Part shown: piece by piece, positions 31,946-43,114 of the stretch | Layout of the letters: every line of letters begins with the position of its first letter | Numbering within the stretch: position 1 is the stretch's first letter | Source of the DNA: Sepiola atlantica | Taxonomy: Eukaryota > Mollusca > Cephalopoda > Sepiida > Sepiolidae | DNA length: 64,000 bases | Assembly: GCA_963556195.1 (NCBI GenBank) | Contig: OY744531.1 | Span: 50,165,700-50,229,699 of the forward strand | Direction of reading: 5' to 3' | Position numbers and translations under genes: made by a program | The notes under the pieces: generated by a model | What the model was told of the DNA's origin: nothing | Database searches by the model: none | What the model saw: the letters and a program-made list of their open reading frames with translations, nothing else

Positions 31946-32417
31946 AACAACAACATATACAACAAATAACTTTTACCAAACGTAAGAAAATTTAATTTCC
32001 TATCGACCAGTACGATGTTACCGTGTGAAAACTGATTGTAAGATTTATTGTTGAATTTGTTATCGTTACTTTTACTTAGTTAAATGCGAGTAAATAAAAA
32101 ATGGCGGTCGATTTTATTTGGACATGGTCGCTAATTTCAGGCTTGAAAGATAGTAAAAAAAAAGCTTATCCTACCACTAGTTCTAAGCGCAAAGAAATTA
32201 CCAGGCGGCCATTTGGGATGTTTTACTGTCTCCGAAAGACGTGATATCGACGAAGTCTTATTTTGAAATTAAAAATAACTTTAAAACATTTTCAGAAGTT
32301 GAAAACTATGCGAGTCGGTTGATAAATTAATTTTATTGCGTTTGGTAATAGTTATTTGTTGTACATTTTGTTTCCTCCCAGATTTCTGCTCTGTTAACCA
32401 TACTACATGATTATCAC
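31946..32417. repeat. Family A fold-back element
   Basis: The left arm (ACAACAAATAACTTTTACCA, AATTTCCTATCGACC) mirrors the right arm (TTTATTGCGTTTGGTAATAG, TATTTGTTGTACATTTTG), ending CTGTTAACCATACTACATGA. The middle contains ATGGCGGTCGATTTTATTTG and ATTTCAGGCTTGAAAGATAG. It belongs with 37187, 38990, 42505, 42900, 50285 and 59147. Confidence 0.75.
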
Positions 32418-32724
32418 AATCCTTACTAGTCAATATATAAATCCGGCGCTATCCATAAATAAAAAACAGAAATACTGCCTTTATAGACCATTTGAGCTTA
32501 ATTGTACATCGTACATTCGAATAAACAGATAATTGCTTCAAACAGTTAACCGGTTGCAGGTTTAATAAGAAGTCAAGTGGAGCCTGGCGGGGGTCGAAAG
32601 CTGTGGGCGCTGATGAATGCGTTAAGCACACTCTTCAGTTCATTCTGCTGGCGGAAGCAGCAGCAGCAGCAGTTTCGTTTACCGCCAAAAGTAGTCACGT
32701 GAGCTCATTTCGTCCCGCCTGGAT
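32418..32724. other. Unassigned
   Basis: A (CAG)n-like run of about 17 bp lies near 32656-32672. No gene is recognised. Confidence 0.5.
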
Positions 32725-33070
32725 TTTAGTTTAAATACCAGTTCTCTTTCAGAAAGGTGAAGTCATCCCCTTCTACCTGACCTTCGCGCCAGAATAAGAG
32801 GTGTAGAATCTGTTCTACTTTATACCAGGAGGCCATCCTCCCTGAAATTATATCCTCATTTTAGAGGGGGTATGATCGATCGCCTGAGGCGCCGTCACCA
32901 GTAAATGCCGACGGCACCGATCATGGCTAATTTTGAATTCATCCAGAATGCCCACTTTTTTGGAAAAGCTGGATTCCTACTATAAAATGATCTTCTGTCG
33001 AACCAGTGGCGTACCAAAGCGAAGTGCCGCCTGGGGCCCTATTCATAAAATTCGCCCTACATTACCTAAA

Positions 33071-33134
<64 letters not shown>

Positions 33135-33835
33135 CCAGTTAAAACATCCACAGGGTAGTAATCCAAAGAATTTCAACCACGTTTATAAAAAATAGCTTTT
33201 ATATATGATTATTTTTATTTACACAGACATGTACAAAATCTGCGACACTAGCATGTCGATGATATCGATCAACAGCTAGTATAAACTGAGATCTCACCAG
33301 GAAGAGTCAGAATTCGATCTAAGAAGTTCAAACCGAAGAAATACAAATATTAATAATTTCTGAAGGGATATACGCAGTGACCGGGTGATCTGAATTGACA
33401 TGGCCAAGGCACCAGCAATAAAAAAAACCCTAGCTGTTAAATATTTAGCGGGGAACTCTCTAAGAGGTGCCATATAAACGTTTAGCAAATAGGTACGTAA
33501 AAGATTTTGAACATTTCAAATGCGTGCGCCTTGGAGGCTTAGTCACGACTGGAGAGCATTTTGCTGCCCCTATCATTGGCGCCCGAGAACCGAGGTCCCC
33601 GACGCCCCTGGTCCGCCACTGTGTTTAACTTTGCCACTGTGAGGATCAAATAGATTTTCTGTTTTTCCATCAGTCAGAGGAGGATATACCTTTCTCGACC
33701 GAGGCATTTTTTATTTCTTATTTTTGTCATATCTAGCGTGCTCTTTTTTTGGAAACTGAATACCCTTTCACATTAAAAACTGACCTTGTGTCACATCAAG
33801 CTCTCGTGGAGCAGCGGTAAATAAAAACAATCACT
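32725..33835 (+). repeat. SINE family F copy split by a hAT-like element
   Basis: The left half (to 33003) has AGGAGGCCATCCTCC, GATCGCCTGAGGCGCC, AATGCCGACGGCACC and CTTTTTTGGAAAAGCTGGA. The right half (from 33622) has TCTCGACCGAGGCA, ATTAAAAACTGACCTTGTGT and CTCGTGGAGCAGCGGTAAAT. The interruption is the element at 33004-33621. Confidence 0.7.
33004..33621. mobile_element. hAT-like non-autonomous element with TIRs and 8-bp duplication
   Basis: The left end CAGTGGCGTACC and right end GGTCCGCCACTG are imperfect inverted repeats of the CAGTGGCG type common in hAT elements. The flanking octamers TGTCGAAC (32996-33003) and TGTTTAAC (33622-33629) match at 6 of 8 positions. The length is 618 bp and it has no transposase frame. 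It contains a (TA)n tract at 33074-33131 that may have expanded after insertion. Confidence 0.7.
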
Positions 33836-35020
33836 CAAACTCAATAATACAAAATATACTGATGTGGTGGAAGCAGTTAAACATAGTTATTACGTATCGA
33901 CTCTTGATTGGACAAAATCTCCAATCAGCTGTTTATTTTCAGTCAATCATAGAAGCGAAAATATTCAGTCCGCACGTACTATATAACGCAAACACAGCGT
34001 TTTTCTTCCATACCCGATTCGCCTGAACACGTCTTTTAAAGCTAATTCTGACTCCTAGCTAAAGGCCTCAGGAGACGAACAAGAAACTTTCACGAACTTC
34101 TAAATACAACACCAGCATATACATACACACTATTAAACGAACGCATTTACACAGTTCATACCCACACATACACGCACATGGCGTCAGCCGAAATGAACAC
34201 ACATACACTCTCTCATTAATAAAAGCACGCTAATACAGGATGGCCAAGAAGTCATTTCTAACTTGAATAGATTCTTTATTTTTGATGGTACCTTAATGGA
34301 ATTTTAACAGAATATGACGAAGACAATGGAGATTTGTTTGTAAACACAAAAATGAAAAATAATTTATTCATGAAAAATGACATCTTTTGAATGTTTTCCA
34401 TGTTCAGCTTCACAAGTTATCCCCTTTTCCAAACGTGACTAAATGTAAATACTAAAACCTAAAAAAAGAAATAGCTAGAAAGAGGTAACTTTGTCGTCTC
34501 TACATACACATGGAGTGATATCCCTTTTTTTAAAGTTAAGTGTAGATAGTATTTGCGATTTGCATAGGGTTACTTTGGTATCATCGACAAGGGTTGACTC
34601 CAAGTTTATCTGTTTCCATGTACGAAGGTCGATATTGCATCGGTTGAGAGTTTAGTGTATCTATGAAGATACGCATAAGTTTAAATCATCCTTGCACGTG
34701 ACTATCTTTCATTTTCTTTTCTAGAAACTCCCAAAGAGATTGACACCTCTTTGGCACTGTCTTCGGGGATACCCCGATTTCTCATACGGCCTCAACGAAC
34801 ACTTCTTAGTACCTAACAAATTATATATTCACAACATCTCTCATTAAGTCAATATTGTTACAGGGTTACTCAAGAAATTCCTGGCCCAAACACTCATGCA
34901 TCAAATTGTTGGCAATCATGCAGTATGATCAACAGTCGAGAAATCGAATATATCTACCAACTATCAACTAAATGGTTGTAAAGTTCGATTCTTGGCTTGG
35001 GATTGGTGATACTCTAGTTG
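33836..35020. other. Unassigned; possible old DNA-transposon sequence
   Basis: From about 34236 (ACAGGATGGCCAAGAAGTCA) to 34860 the sequence has the feel of a decayed Tc1-like transposase on the minus strand, but I could not establish a convincing block. No other gene is seen. Confidence 0.3.
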
Positions 35021-35068
35021 CACTGAAGAGCTGTGATATAGCGAAACAGTCTGTCTGTGGATAACTAT
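35010..35068 (+). ncRNA. Hammerhead-like motif, family L
   Basis: CTGAAGA (35023-35029), hairpin GCTGTGATATAGC (35030-35042), GAAA (35043-35046), then ACAG (35046-35049) pairing with CTGT (35055-35058). The next base is G, not the required A/C/U. Stem I pairing is weak. A decayed relative lies on the minus strand at 61306-61345, where stem III is ACAG-TTTT-CTGT. Confidence 0.4.
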
Positions 35069-35262
<194 letters not shown>

Positions 35263-35310
35263 TTCACAAGTAGCAAGATGGTAATTGATGGCGGTATTTA
35301 TCAGTATTAC

Positions 35311-35398
<88 letters not shown>

Positions 35399-35668
35399 GT
35401 TATTATCATTAATATTCTTACAAACTTGTTATTTCTATTTCTATTTTTATTCTAATTTTATTTATATTTATCTTTATTTATTTTTTTATTTCATTTTTAT
35501 TAAGGCTTTTACATAAGGCGGTTATCACTGCGACTACCGTAGGCATGATTGGCAGGCGTTACCATTGGCATAATCGGTTTTGTTATTGATAAGACTGGTA
35601 ACACCAGAAAACCTCTCTTATAAAATGATTCCACTAGTATTGACCTCGGTATAATATAATCACAATTT

Positions 35669-35699
<31 letters not shown>

Positions 35700-36080
35700 T
35701 AAAAAAAGTAGAGGGAATAAATAAAAAAAAAAAAAAAAAAAATATAATCACAACAAAATTCACTACAAATAGTAAACAAAACATTAAAATAAAATAAATA
35801 AAATGCAAAAGTAGCAATTAATACCCTAAATTAAAATTATCAAACATTTTTATCCACATGATAATTACTTATTAGAATTAAAATAAAATGAGAATGACGG
35901 TTGTAACAATAATTCTCATTTTAAATTTAACTCACTCCGGCCGTCGCCCCATCCCCCTCCTCCCACCCCGGCCGAGATTGAGATTGACACAGCACTGACA
36001 CGTGCAAAACCTCCCACGTAATAATTTGAAACACGACTTGTTGGAGTCCTCCCCCCCCTCCCCTCTCATGTCCCATGTCG
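35263..36080. repeat. (TTA)n and A-rich low-complexity sequence
   Basis: TTA-type tract at about 35309-35400, homopolymeric A tracts and short TA near 35668-35742. A C-rich segment at 35937-36065 precedes the family D copy. No gene is seen. Confidence 0.8.
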
Positions 36081-36259
36081 CCGTTATAGACAAAGCCCCA
36101 ACTCTATCCCCCTCCCCCTCCAATGTATTTTCAATTTTCAATCTCCCGTTAGAGTGAACTTAAAATTTTATGCCATTTGAATTCCTTTCGCCCGATGAGT
36201 TGGTAGCTACTCGCACCAATGAAACAAAACCTGTTTTGTCGCAATTAATGGAATAAAAT

Positions 36260-36263
<4 letters not shown>
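36081..36263. repeat. Family D dispersed repeat
   Basis: Second copy of the 21484-21667 repeat, again ending on (TA)n (36263-36295). Confidence 0.85.
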
Positions 36264-36299
<36 letters not shown>

Positions 36300-36505
36300 G
36301 ATGATAGAAAGGAAAAAAATTAAACAATGGAAGAAATAAAACCAAACAAGAGATTTAACCTGTTTCGTTCGGATCAACAAACGTCTTCAGAAAGTATTTT
36401 CTGAAGACGTTCGTTTATCCGAATGAAATCGATCAAATTTCTCGTTGTTTTTTTTTTATTATTTCGTACTGTGCTTAATTGTTTCTCCTTTCTGTCTTTT
36501 ATACA
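36300..36505. repeat. Diverged fold-back with paired hammerhead-like cores
   Basis: The arms meet at about 36395 (ACGTCTTCAGAAA and TTTCTGAAGACGT) and remain alignable to about 36310 and 36500 (GAAAGGA.AAA, ACAATT/AATTGT). The plus strand reads CTGAAGA (36401-36407), hairpin CGTTCG...CGAAT, GAAA (36425-36428). The minus strand of 36363-36390 reads CTGAAGA, CGTTTG...CGAACG, with GAAA overlapping. Stems I and III are not convincing. Confidence 0.65.
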
Positions 36506-36558
36506 TTCTGTCTCAACGACTTTTCATTTTATAATATATCATGTATTTTATCCGAATG

Positions 36559-36604
<46 letters not shown>

Positions 36605-37091
36605 AGACGAACATTATTAAACAACACGGAGTGTTTTTGCTTGATAATACTTTTTCCGAATAGTCCATTTAGAATTTTTGTCAAATTGGTGTATTGTAGT
36701 TCCGTGGGTTTCTTGTTCCAATTTCTTTCCCTTTTCGCGAGTACTTTCAATTTGATTCATCAAACCATCATCATGCGGGGTTAGTCTTGGTGTCTTCACA
36801 ACTATGTCTTTACTGTTGAGTATTTTAATGGCTAATAATATACAACTTAAAAATAAGTGTCTATAATATTGAGATGTTGCATGCGATCGGGATTACGTTT
36901 TAAGCGCGTACAAAATTCAAGAGTATGATTGCTTAACAGCTAAGAATTACGAAATGTTAGTTACTATGCTAGACACTTTAAAATAGTGTGACTAGTTTCG
37001 TAATTCACATTATTGATTGTGGGATGTTTAGTTTTAATGTAAAGGGCTTCAAGAATTTTGAATCAATAAAAATATGCTACCTAAATACACA

Positions 37092-37170
<79 letters not shown>

Positions 37171-37186
37171 CATTTACAATAAATTT
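36506..37186. other. Unassigned with (TA)n tracts
   Basis: TA at about 36559-36601, and TA-TG at about 37094-37170. No gene recognised. Confidence 0.6.
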
Positions 37187-37545
37187 TTTACCTACAGCAA
37201 TAACATTTAATTTTCTATCGACATGCATAGTTTAAAAGTTTTAAAACCGTTTTAAAGCTGTTGTTTTTTTAAAATTTCAATATAAGATTTCGTCGATATT
37301 TTTCTTTCAGATTCAGTCAGAATCCAACACGGTCAACGCCATCTCTGTTGTTGTTGTTGTTGTTGTTAGTGTTTAATTCCTTAAAAAGTAGTAAAAGAAA
37401 AGGTCTTACCTTACCACTCATCCTTAGTCCAACTGGCAAGCCCCATCCCCAGACTTAGGGTTTGTGTATGTTAGTCATATTTTTTCACTATCTTGAAAGC
37501 CTGAAATTAGCAACCACCCTCTGAAACAGTCGACGCCATTTTGTT
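37187..37545. repeat. Family A fragment
   Basis: TTTAATTTTCTATCGACATG, AAAGTTTTAAAACCGTTTTA, a (TTG)n run near 37345-37366, GACTTAGGGTTTGTG and CTTGAAAGCCTGAAATTAGC match family A middle and arm sequence. One terminal arm is lost. Confidence 0.55.
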
Positions 37546-37898
37546 GTTCTTGTGCTAGGAAAACTCAAATTTACAATAACAAATTCAAAGATAACACAAT
37601 GTAACAAATGTTTTGTTTATTTGTATTTTTTTATGTTTTTATATGTATTTTTTGCTACTAAATTCAAAAATCACATTCGTTTTGGCATAACATCGATATT
37701 TTTTAATTTTTTTCTTAATGTAATATTTCGCGTTTTATACACAACCTTTCTCGACAGCAGTATGTTGTAAAGATAATTACACATCATTTAATACTTTTTT
37801 CATATATTGAATGGTATTTAGTAAATACAATGTTAGTTAGAACAAAACAAACCATACAATTTTGCAATGTAAATGCTTTGATAACTCTTTTCTTAAAC
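37546..37898. other. Unassigned
   Basis: No recognised gene. Confidence 0.5.
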
Positions 37899-38450
37899 TT
37901 AGAAGTGCTTTGGCGATCGAGATTTTCTAAAGTGCACATTTTCATCTTTTCTGACAAGAGACCATATATAATCTTCCATCATAGCAGTATCCCATCGTCT
38001 TTGATATCTTCTTTCCATTGTACCGATGTCCTGATGAAATCTCCCACCATGTTCTTCACTGATATCACCCAAGTTTTCGGGGAAGAAATCTAGATGAGAA
38101 TGCAAAAAATGAACTTAAAGGTTCATTTTTTGTATTCTCATCTCATTCTCATTTCATTCTTATACGACAACCCAGTTTTCTGAAGTTCTCAATAAGCTTT
38201 GATACCAGTTGTTTGTAATTAGGATCCTTGTGATTTCCTAAGGATCCACGAACTACATACCGAAATACGCACCAAGCTTCTTTTTCAACTTTTGTCATCG
38301 CTCTTTCAAGTTTCTCCGACTTCAACATTGCATTTACTTTGGGTCCAACAAATATACCACCTTTGATCTTAGCATCTGATAGCTTTAGAAACATGAGACG
38401 AATTTCTTGAAAAGCTTCTCCTCCAAAATCTAAGGCCTTCACAAACTATT
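37899..38450 (-). pseudogene. Remnant of a multi-copy invertebrate protein of unknown function
   Basis: The minus strand encodes MFLKLSDAKIKGGIFVGPKV, NAMLKSEKLERAMTKVEKEA, NYKQLVSKLIENFRKLGCRI, then HSHLDFFPENLGDISEEHG, GRFHQDIGTMERRYQRRWD, MMEDYIWSLVRKD. I recognise this block order (GGIFVGP..., FLHSHLDFFPENLG, RFHQDI, MMADYCWSL) as a family that recurs in arthropod and mollusc genomes and appears transposon-linked. I know no function. The frame is broken at 38094-38141 by a small inverted duplication (GAATACAAAAAATGAAC / GTTCATTTTTTGCATTC) inserted within the CR...LHSHLD block. No N-terminal exon is seen. Confidence 0.65.
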
Positions 38451-38454
38451 TTAC

Positions 38455-38572
38455 TAATCCTAGTGGAGTGCCACTCAATGGAGTGCCACTCAGTCGAGTG
38501 ACACTCAATGGAGTGACACTCAGTTGAGTGACACTCAGTCAAGTGACACTCAGTCGAGTGACAGTTATCATA
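38455..38572. repeat. 15-bp tandem repeat of a small palindrome
   Basis: About seven units of GAGTGACACTCAGTC. Each contains the dyad GAGTG.CACTC. It is in frame with the gene remnant on the minus strand (repeating HSTEC pentapeptide), so the array either expanded within the degenerating exon or is a chance open frame. Confidence 0.85.
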
Positions 38573-38989
38573 GGAATTGTAGCATGACATCTCAGTCACC
38601 TGTTAGAAAGTTATTTTCTGGTCACCAAAAATAGAGTCTGTATGCTATCCACAGTTTGGACCTGCTTTTTTTTTCAATATAATAACAACACACATAGCAA
38701 AATGTATCTGGAGAATGTTTACATCCTCTAGTGGCCATCTTAATAAGAACATAACTTAGTAATTGACCTGAAAGAGAAAATTAGATATACATTTAGTAGC
38801 AGAACATATAGCATTTTCCAATATAGGAATGACATTGAAAAGCGATGTATTTCTATAACGGTCGATGATACAGAAAAAATAATAACAGTTTTGGAATCAG
38901 CAGAAAAAATTGATTAAAAGACAGTAAAATAATACAATAAACAAAACTTTTGTAAAAATGTGTTACGTTGTGTAATAAATCTTACAATC
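38573..38989. other. Unassigned
   Basis: No recognised gene or family. Confidence 0.5.
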
Positions 38990-39041
38990 AGTTCCAACAC
39001 TTTAACATTAAATTTTAATGCGTTTGGCAACAGTTATTTGT

Positions 39042-39120
<79 letters not shown>

Positions 39121-39145
39121 TTCTCGACTGTTAACTATACTGCAT
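38990..39145. repeat. Family A arm with (TA)n expansion inside
   Basis: AATTTTAATGCGTTTGGCAA, CAGTTATTTGTTGTATAT, a TA tract (39042-39117), then TTTCTCGACTGTTAACTATA and CTGCATGATTACC. In other copies the same position reads TTGTATATTTTGTTT, so the TA tract grew from a TATA seed inside the element. Confidence 0.75.
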
Positions 39146-39177
39146 GATTACCAAATTATATATTGCTTATGGTAGTT

Positions 39178-39315
39178 CGGCGTGAATGCAGACCCGACGA
39201 AAGTAAAGTAAAAGAGCAACGGAAAAGTAAAAAAGAAAAACAATATTTAAGAATGAAATTTAATGTAATTATTGTTTTCGTGGGATAGGCGAAAAAATAA
39301 AATAAAAAGGGGGAA
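39178..39315. repeat. Family H dispersed repeat
   Basis: Shares GGTGTGAA/CGGCGTGAATGCAGAC, ..CGAAA.TAA.GTAAA, GCAAC.G.AAAAGTAAA and GTAATTATTGTTTTCGT with 45605-45770. Confidence 0.6.
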
Positions 39316-39589
39316 ACACTGTTAAAGGTGATACCTTGGCATCCCATCTGACCTCGGCAAACACTTACTACTTAATCACTGTATATTCTCTCACATTTTA
39401 TACGAAGTAAATCTTGTTACAGTTTAGCATTCTAATCGTTCACCACTTAATCCTTTAAAGGATTTTCTCTGGCAAATTTGTAGATTAACACATTCTCACC
39501 ATTCAATCACAGCTTCTATACATATCGTTCGCATCTACTCAAGTGAACCACGAGAGACAGACGGCCATAACAAAGTATTCAGCTTCCAG
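39316..39589. other. Unassigned
   Basis: No recognised feature. Confidence 0.5.
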
Positions 39590-40060
39590 TATTCGGGCTA
39601 GGATCAAAGTGTAGTGTCTGTTCGGTGTAAGGAGGCCATCCTCTAAGGCATTACCCCCTCCTTTCAAAGGGGATAGATTGTTGCCCATAGCTTAAGGTGG
39701 CCTCATTCGTGATTGAGTGATGATGGAACTATATATGCTATTTTAGTTCTATTCGGAATGCCCCTTTTGGAGGAGCTGAATTGTCCCCACATTAAAACCG
39801 ACCTCGTGTTTTACTGTTCTCTCGTCGGGAGACAAATTAGTAGGGACAATATCCGATATTAACTCATCCTTTCGCTTATTGTCTGTTGCCTGAGTCGCCC
39901 TCATTCGCAAGAGAGTGCCGACGGAACTAGAAAGGTAGTTTGTTTGCATCCAGAGTTCTACTTTTTGGGGGAGCTTGATTTCCTCATATTAAAAATCAAC
40001 TTTGTGTCTACCTTTTCTCTTTTGGGGGAGGCAAGTAAATAGGAACGCCCATCACGTGTT
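39590..40060 (+). repeat. SINE family F, one long and one partial copy
   Basis: GTAAGGAGGCCATCCTC, CTTTCAAAGGGGATAGATTG, GGAATGCCCCTTTTGGAGGA, AACCGACCTCGTG and TCGGGAGACAAATTAGTAGG (39630-39842). Then GTTGCCTGAGTCGCC, GTGCCGACGGAACTAG and CTTTTTGGGGGAGCTTGATT (39885-40055). Confidence 0.7.
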
Positions 40061-40729
40061 CAGAACTAAGCGCGAGATATTCACATTTGTGCATATCTTC
40101 GTATTAAGATACGCTAAAAGAGTAAGACATTTGAAGTTCAAAACAGTTCATGAGTTGAATTTAGTGACGAAATAATTAATTGTGAAATCCTGATAGATAG
40201 GAGCGTTTAGACCTTTCGTGTCCGCTGTGATACTCGTTAGAAGCAACTCACGGTTAAGGGGAAATTGATTCATAGTTACTGTAACGAGATTGTCCGCTGA
40301 AGATGTGAGGAAGGTAGTGCTGATACTAATTCTGACGAAAAGTGTGTTAGGTCAACTCTTGAAATTTAGTGGAAAATTCGTTGATGGTATGCAAATACAA
40401 TATTGTGAGATTTGAAAACTAAACAAAAGTGAACGACTTTTGTGACTTTGAGACATTTTCGACGCTGGCTCTCACGAGGCAGGAAGGGGTCTACATGAAA
40501 TAGAAGAATGTGAGAAACCATTGTCATATTAAATAAGATGAGCGATGAAAGTTCCCTTTGTGTGTGTTTCTAGTCTTCAACTGTGAACCAGCCTGCGATG
40601 TAGCGATGCTTCCAGAAATGCGAAGATGATTCTCGCACGGAAAGAGGACAAGCAAGTGTTTCCCTTTTTGTCTAATGCAACGTGCCCCCCAACAAAGAAA
40701 TGGGGCCTACCATTTTACATTACGCCAAT

Positions 40730-40734
<5 letters not shown>
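40061..40734. other. Unassigned
   Basis: No recognised gene or family. Confidence 0.5.

Positions 40735-40801
<67 letters not shown>
40735..40801. repeat. (TA)n microsatellite
   Basis: Pure TA tract. Confidence 0.95.
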
Positions 40802-40803
<2 letters not shown>

Positions 40804-40833
40804 GAAAGGAAGGATTAGAGTAATCCGACGTAA

Positions 40834-41154
40834 TGGGAAATGAAAAAGGAAAAACCAAGAGATATTTTTTTTATATATTCATCAACGTTTTGTCTTTATT
40901 TGTAAGACTTCCTCAGGATGTAATTTTAAGAAAAATGTCATACAAGTACATCGAAATATTGGGTTGACATGATGGGTTGATGAGAAAAAGTAGTAGCCGT
41001 GGCTGCTGACAGCGCTGGACCAAGGTCCGGCTGCCACTGACTTCTCTCAACCGGACTTTGGTCCAGCGCTGTCAGCAGCCACGACTACTACTTTTTCTCA
41101 TCGACCCATCATGTCAACCAAAAAAATATCTCTTGGTTTTTCCTTTTTCATTTC

Positions 41155-41156
<2 letters not shown>
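40834..41156. repeat. Family C fold-back with an asymmetric insert
   Basis: Outer arms 40834-40868 and 41120-41156 (GAAATGAAAAAGGAAAAACC) and inner arms 40963-41030 and 41051-41119 (GTCAGCAGCCACG, CTTTGGTCCAGCGCT) are reverse complements around a 20-nt loop. Only the left arm holds 40869-40962, which contains the decayed hammerhead-like core on the minus strand (CTGAGGA, hairpin, AAAA) at 40886-40916. Confidence 0.85.
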
Positions 41157-41157
<1 letters not shown>

Positions 41158-41238
<81 letters not shown>

Positions 41239-41896
41239 CTTTCTTCCATTAATGGTACAGCTACCTGTCTGAGAGAAAGGAAAGAATCCAGACAGCAGCG
41301 TCACCACTGGCTCCGATAGGCAAACAATATCTATACCCCCTTCCAACAAGGTGTGTGTAAGAAACGGAAGTTTCGCCTTTATCTGTTAAGAGGTCTCGTA
41401 AAAAATAATGTCAGATAACAAGAATCTCTTAAAACTCGAACGTAAAATAAAAATCTGCCAATCAAATACACTTTTTTTTTAAAATCTAAAATGAAGTGAC
41501 CATAAAATCTCTGGACAGATAAGAAACACCGATTTCTTGGGCGATGGTCGTTACCCTCCTCTACTCATTTATAATGGTTCTTGCTTCTTGTGAATAAATG
41601 GAAAAAGGCAGGCGCAGATTAGACACTAGGATGTGTCAGCCTCTGAAAGCAACGAGTTTAGCATGGCACCGTATCTGACGTCACTAAAATGTTTCACTAC
41701 TTCCCAAACGTAAGCATGTATTTAAAAAAAATGATTTCGTTTCAGAATAACAGTGTTTCCATAAAAAATAAAATAATAATTTTTACTACTTACAAAAAAT
41801 ATATATTTATATTTATTTTTTTAGAAAAAATGAATATTTGTGTTGTATTTCTGTTATGCTTTAAAGATAACGACAGGCACTGATGTATAAAAATAC
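41158..41896. other. (TA)n at 41158-41235, then unassigned
   Basis: Pure TA tract followed by about 660 bp with no recognised gene or family. Confidence 0.6.
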
Positions 41897-42240
41897 AATC
41901 TTTATTGTCGGTGGCGGAAAATGAGTGAGGTAAGTGAGAAAGGCGAAGCATGTAAAGGAATTGACGGGAGGGTTTTTCTCGAACTCGATCGCCAGTCGAC
42001 TCTCGATCTCAATTTCGGGTTAGTTTATATAATTATTTGGGGCATCCACACATCCCCATATAAATGTTAATTCTGGGATTTCGCCTTCGCTGTCAATGTA
42101 GTCACACCCCTAGGGTGTTTATTTAGTGACAATGTATTCCCGTCCGCATGTAATCTATTACGAATAACTTTTGCATGTTGTTTTGAATCAATCGACAAAT
42201 ATTTTATTTCCTAAAAGTTGTTTCCGTGCCAATTAACCGT
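41897..42240. repeat. Family I dispersed repeat, copy 1
   Basis: TTATTGTCGGTGGCGG, GGAATTGACGGGAGG, CTCGATCTCAATTTCGGGTT, GTCAATGTAGTCAC and CAATCGACAAATATTTTATT lie in the same order and spacing as in 44724-45002. Confidence 0.7.
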
Positions 42241-42504
42241 GTCAATCAGCCAGGTTTTTTTCGGCCAGGTGCGTGTCTGTGTCAATTACGTTTTATTCCT
42301 GCACGATGACACTAGAGCCGATATTCAACACTTGTAACCTTCCTGACATTGAGAAATTAGAAGTACAAAATTATTATTCGTTTGTCATCACATCATGTGT
42401 CGATACACACATAAAATGTATCAACGATATATTTCCTTTTTGTGATTTAATGTCCCCTCCCCAAATGATTGATTTTACTAAAAAATGTATTGTTTTTTGA
42501 TAAC
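42241..42504. other. Unassigned
   Basis: Possibly an outer part of family I. No gene recognised. Confidence 0.4.
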
Positions 42505-43114
42505 CTTGCAGCATAGTTAACAGTCGATAAATCGTAAATAAAAAAAAACACAAATAACTTATACCAAACGCAGTAGAATGTAATTTTCTACCAGCCTGTA
42601 CACTTTTAACGTGCTGAAACTTTTTGTAAGTTTTTTTTTTTTGAGAATTTGTTTTCGATGTTAATGTGGCATATCGTCACACTAAACCCAAAATGGCTGA
42701 CTACGTGAGACCATAAGCTGAACGAAAAAGCTTCGATATACTGCAACTTATTTTGAAAAAAAAAAACAGTTTCAGAACGTTAAAAGGATACAGATAGGTA
42801 GAAAATTAAATTTTAATATGTTTAGTGAAAGTTATTAGTTGTAGCTTTTTTAATGTTCGCTTTCTCGGCTGTTAACTATAACATCTTGAGGCTGGACGAA
42901 AAAATGTACGCGGCCATGCTTAATTATTTTATAGGGTCTGAAACAGAGATATTGACGAAATCTTATTTTAAAATTAAAAAAAAACTTTTAAAAAGTTTCA
43001 GGATGGTGAAAAGTATACAGGTCGGTAGAGAATTAGATTTTATTGCATTTGGTAACAGTTAGTTATATATTTCTTTTTTTTTCGAATTCTCGGCTATTAA
43101 CTATATTGCAAATT
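42505..43114. repeat. Family A: complete fold-back plus a third arm
   Basis: 42505-42885 is a fold-back with terminal GCATAGTTAACAGTCGATAA and CTCGGCTGTTAACTATAAC. From 42900 to 43114 a further right-type arm follows (TTTTATTGCATTTGGTAACA, CTCGGCTATTAACTATA). This is consistent with a tandem or nested copy. Confidence 0.75.

Noticed and set aside
34236..34890. Tc1-like transposon with ends near ACAGG
   Set aside because: The two ACAGG sites are in direct and not inverted orientation, and no transposase block could be read with confidence.
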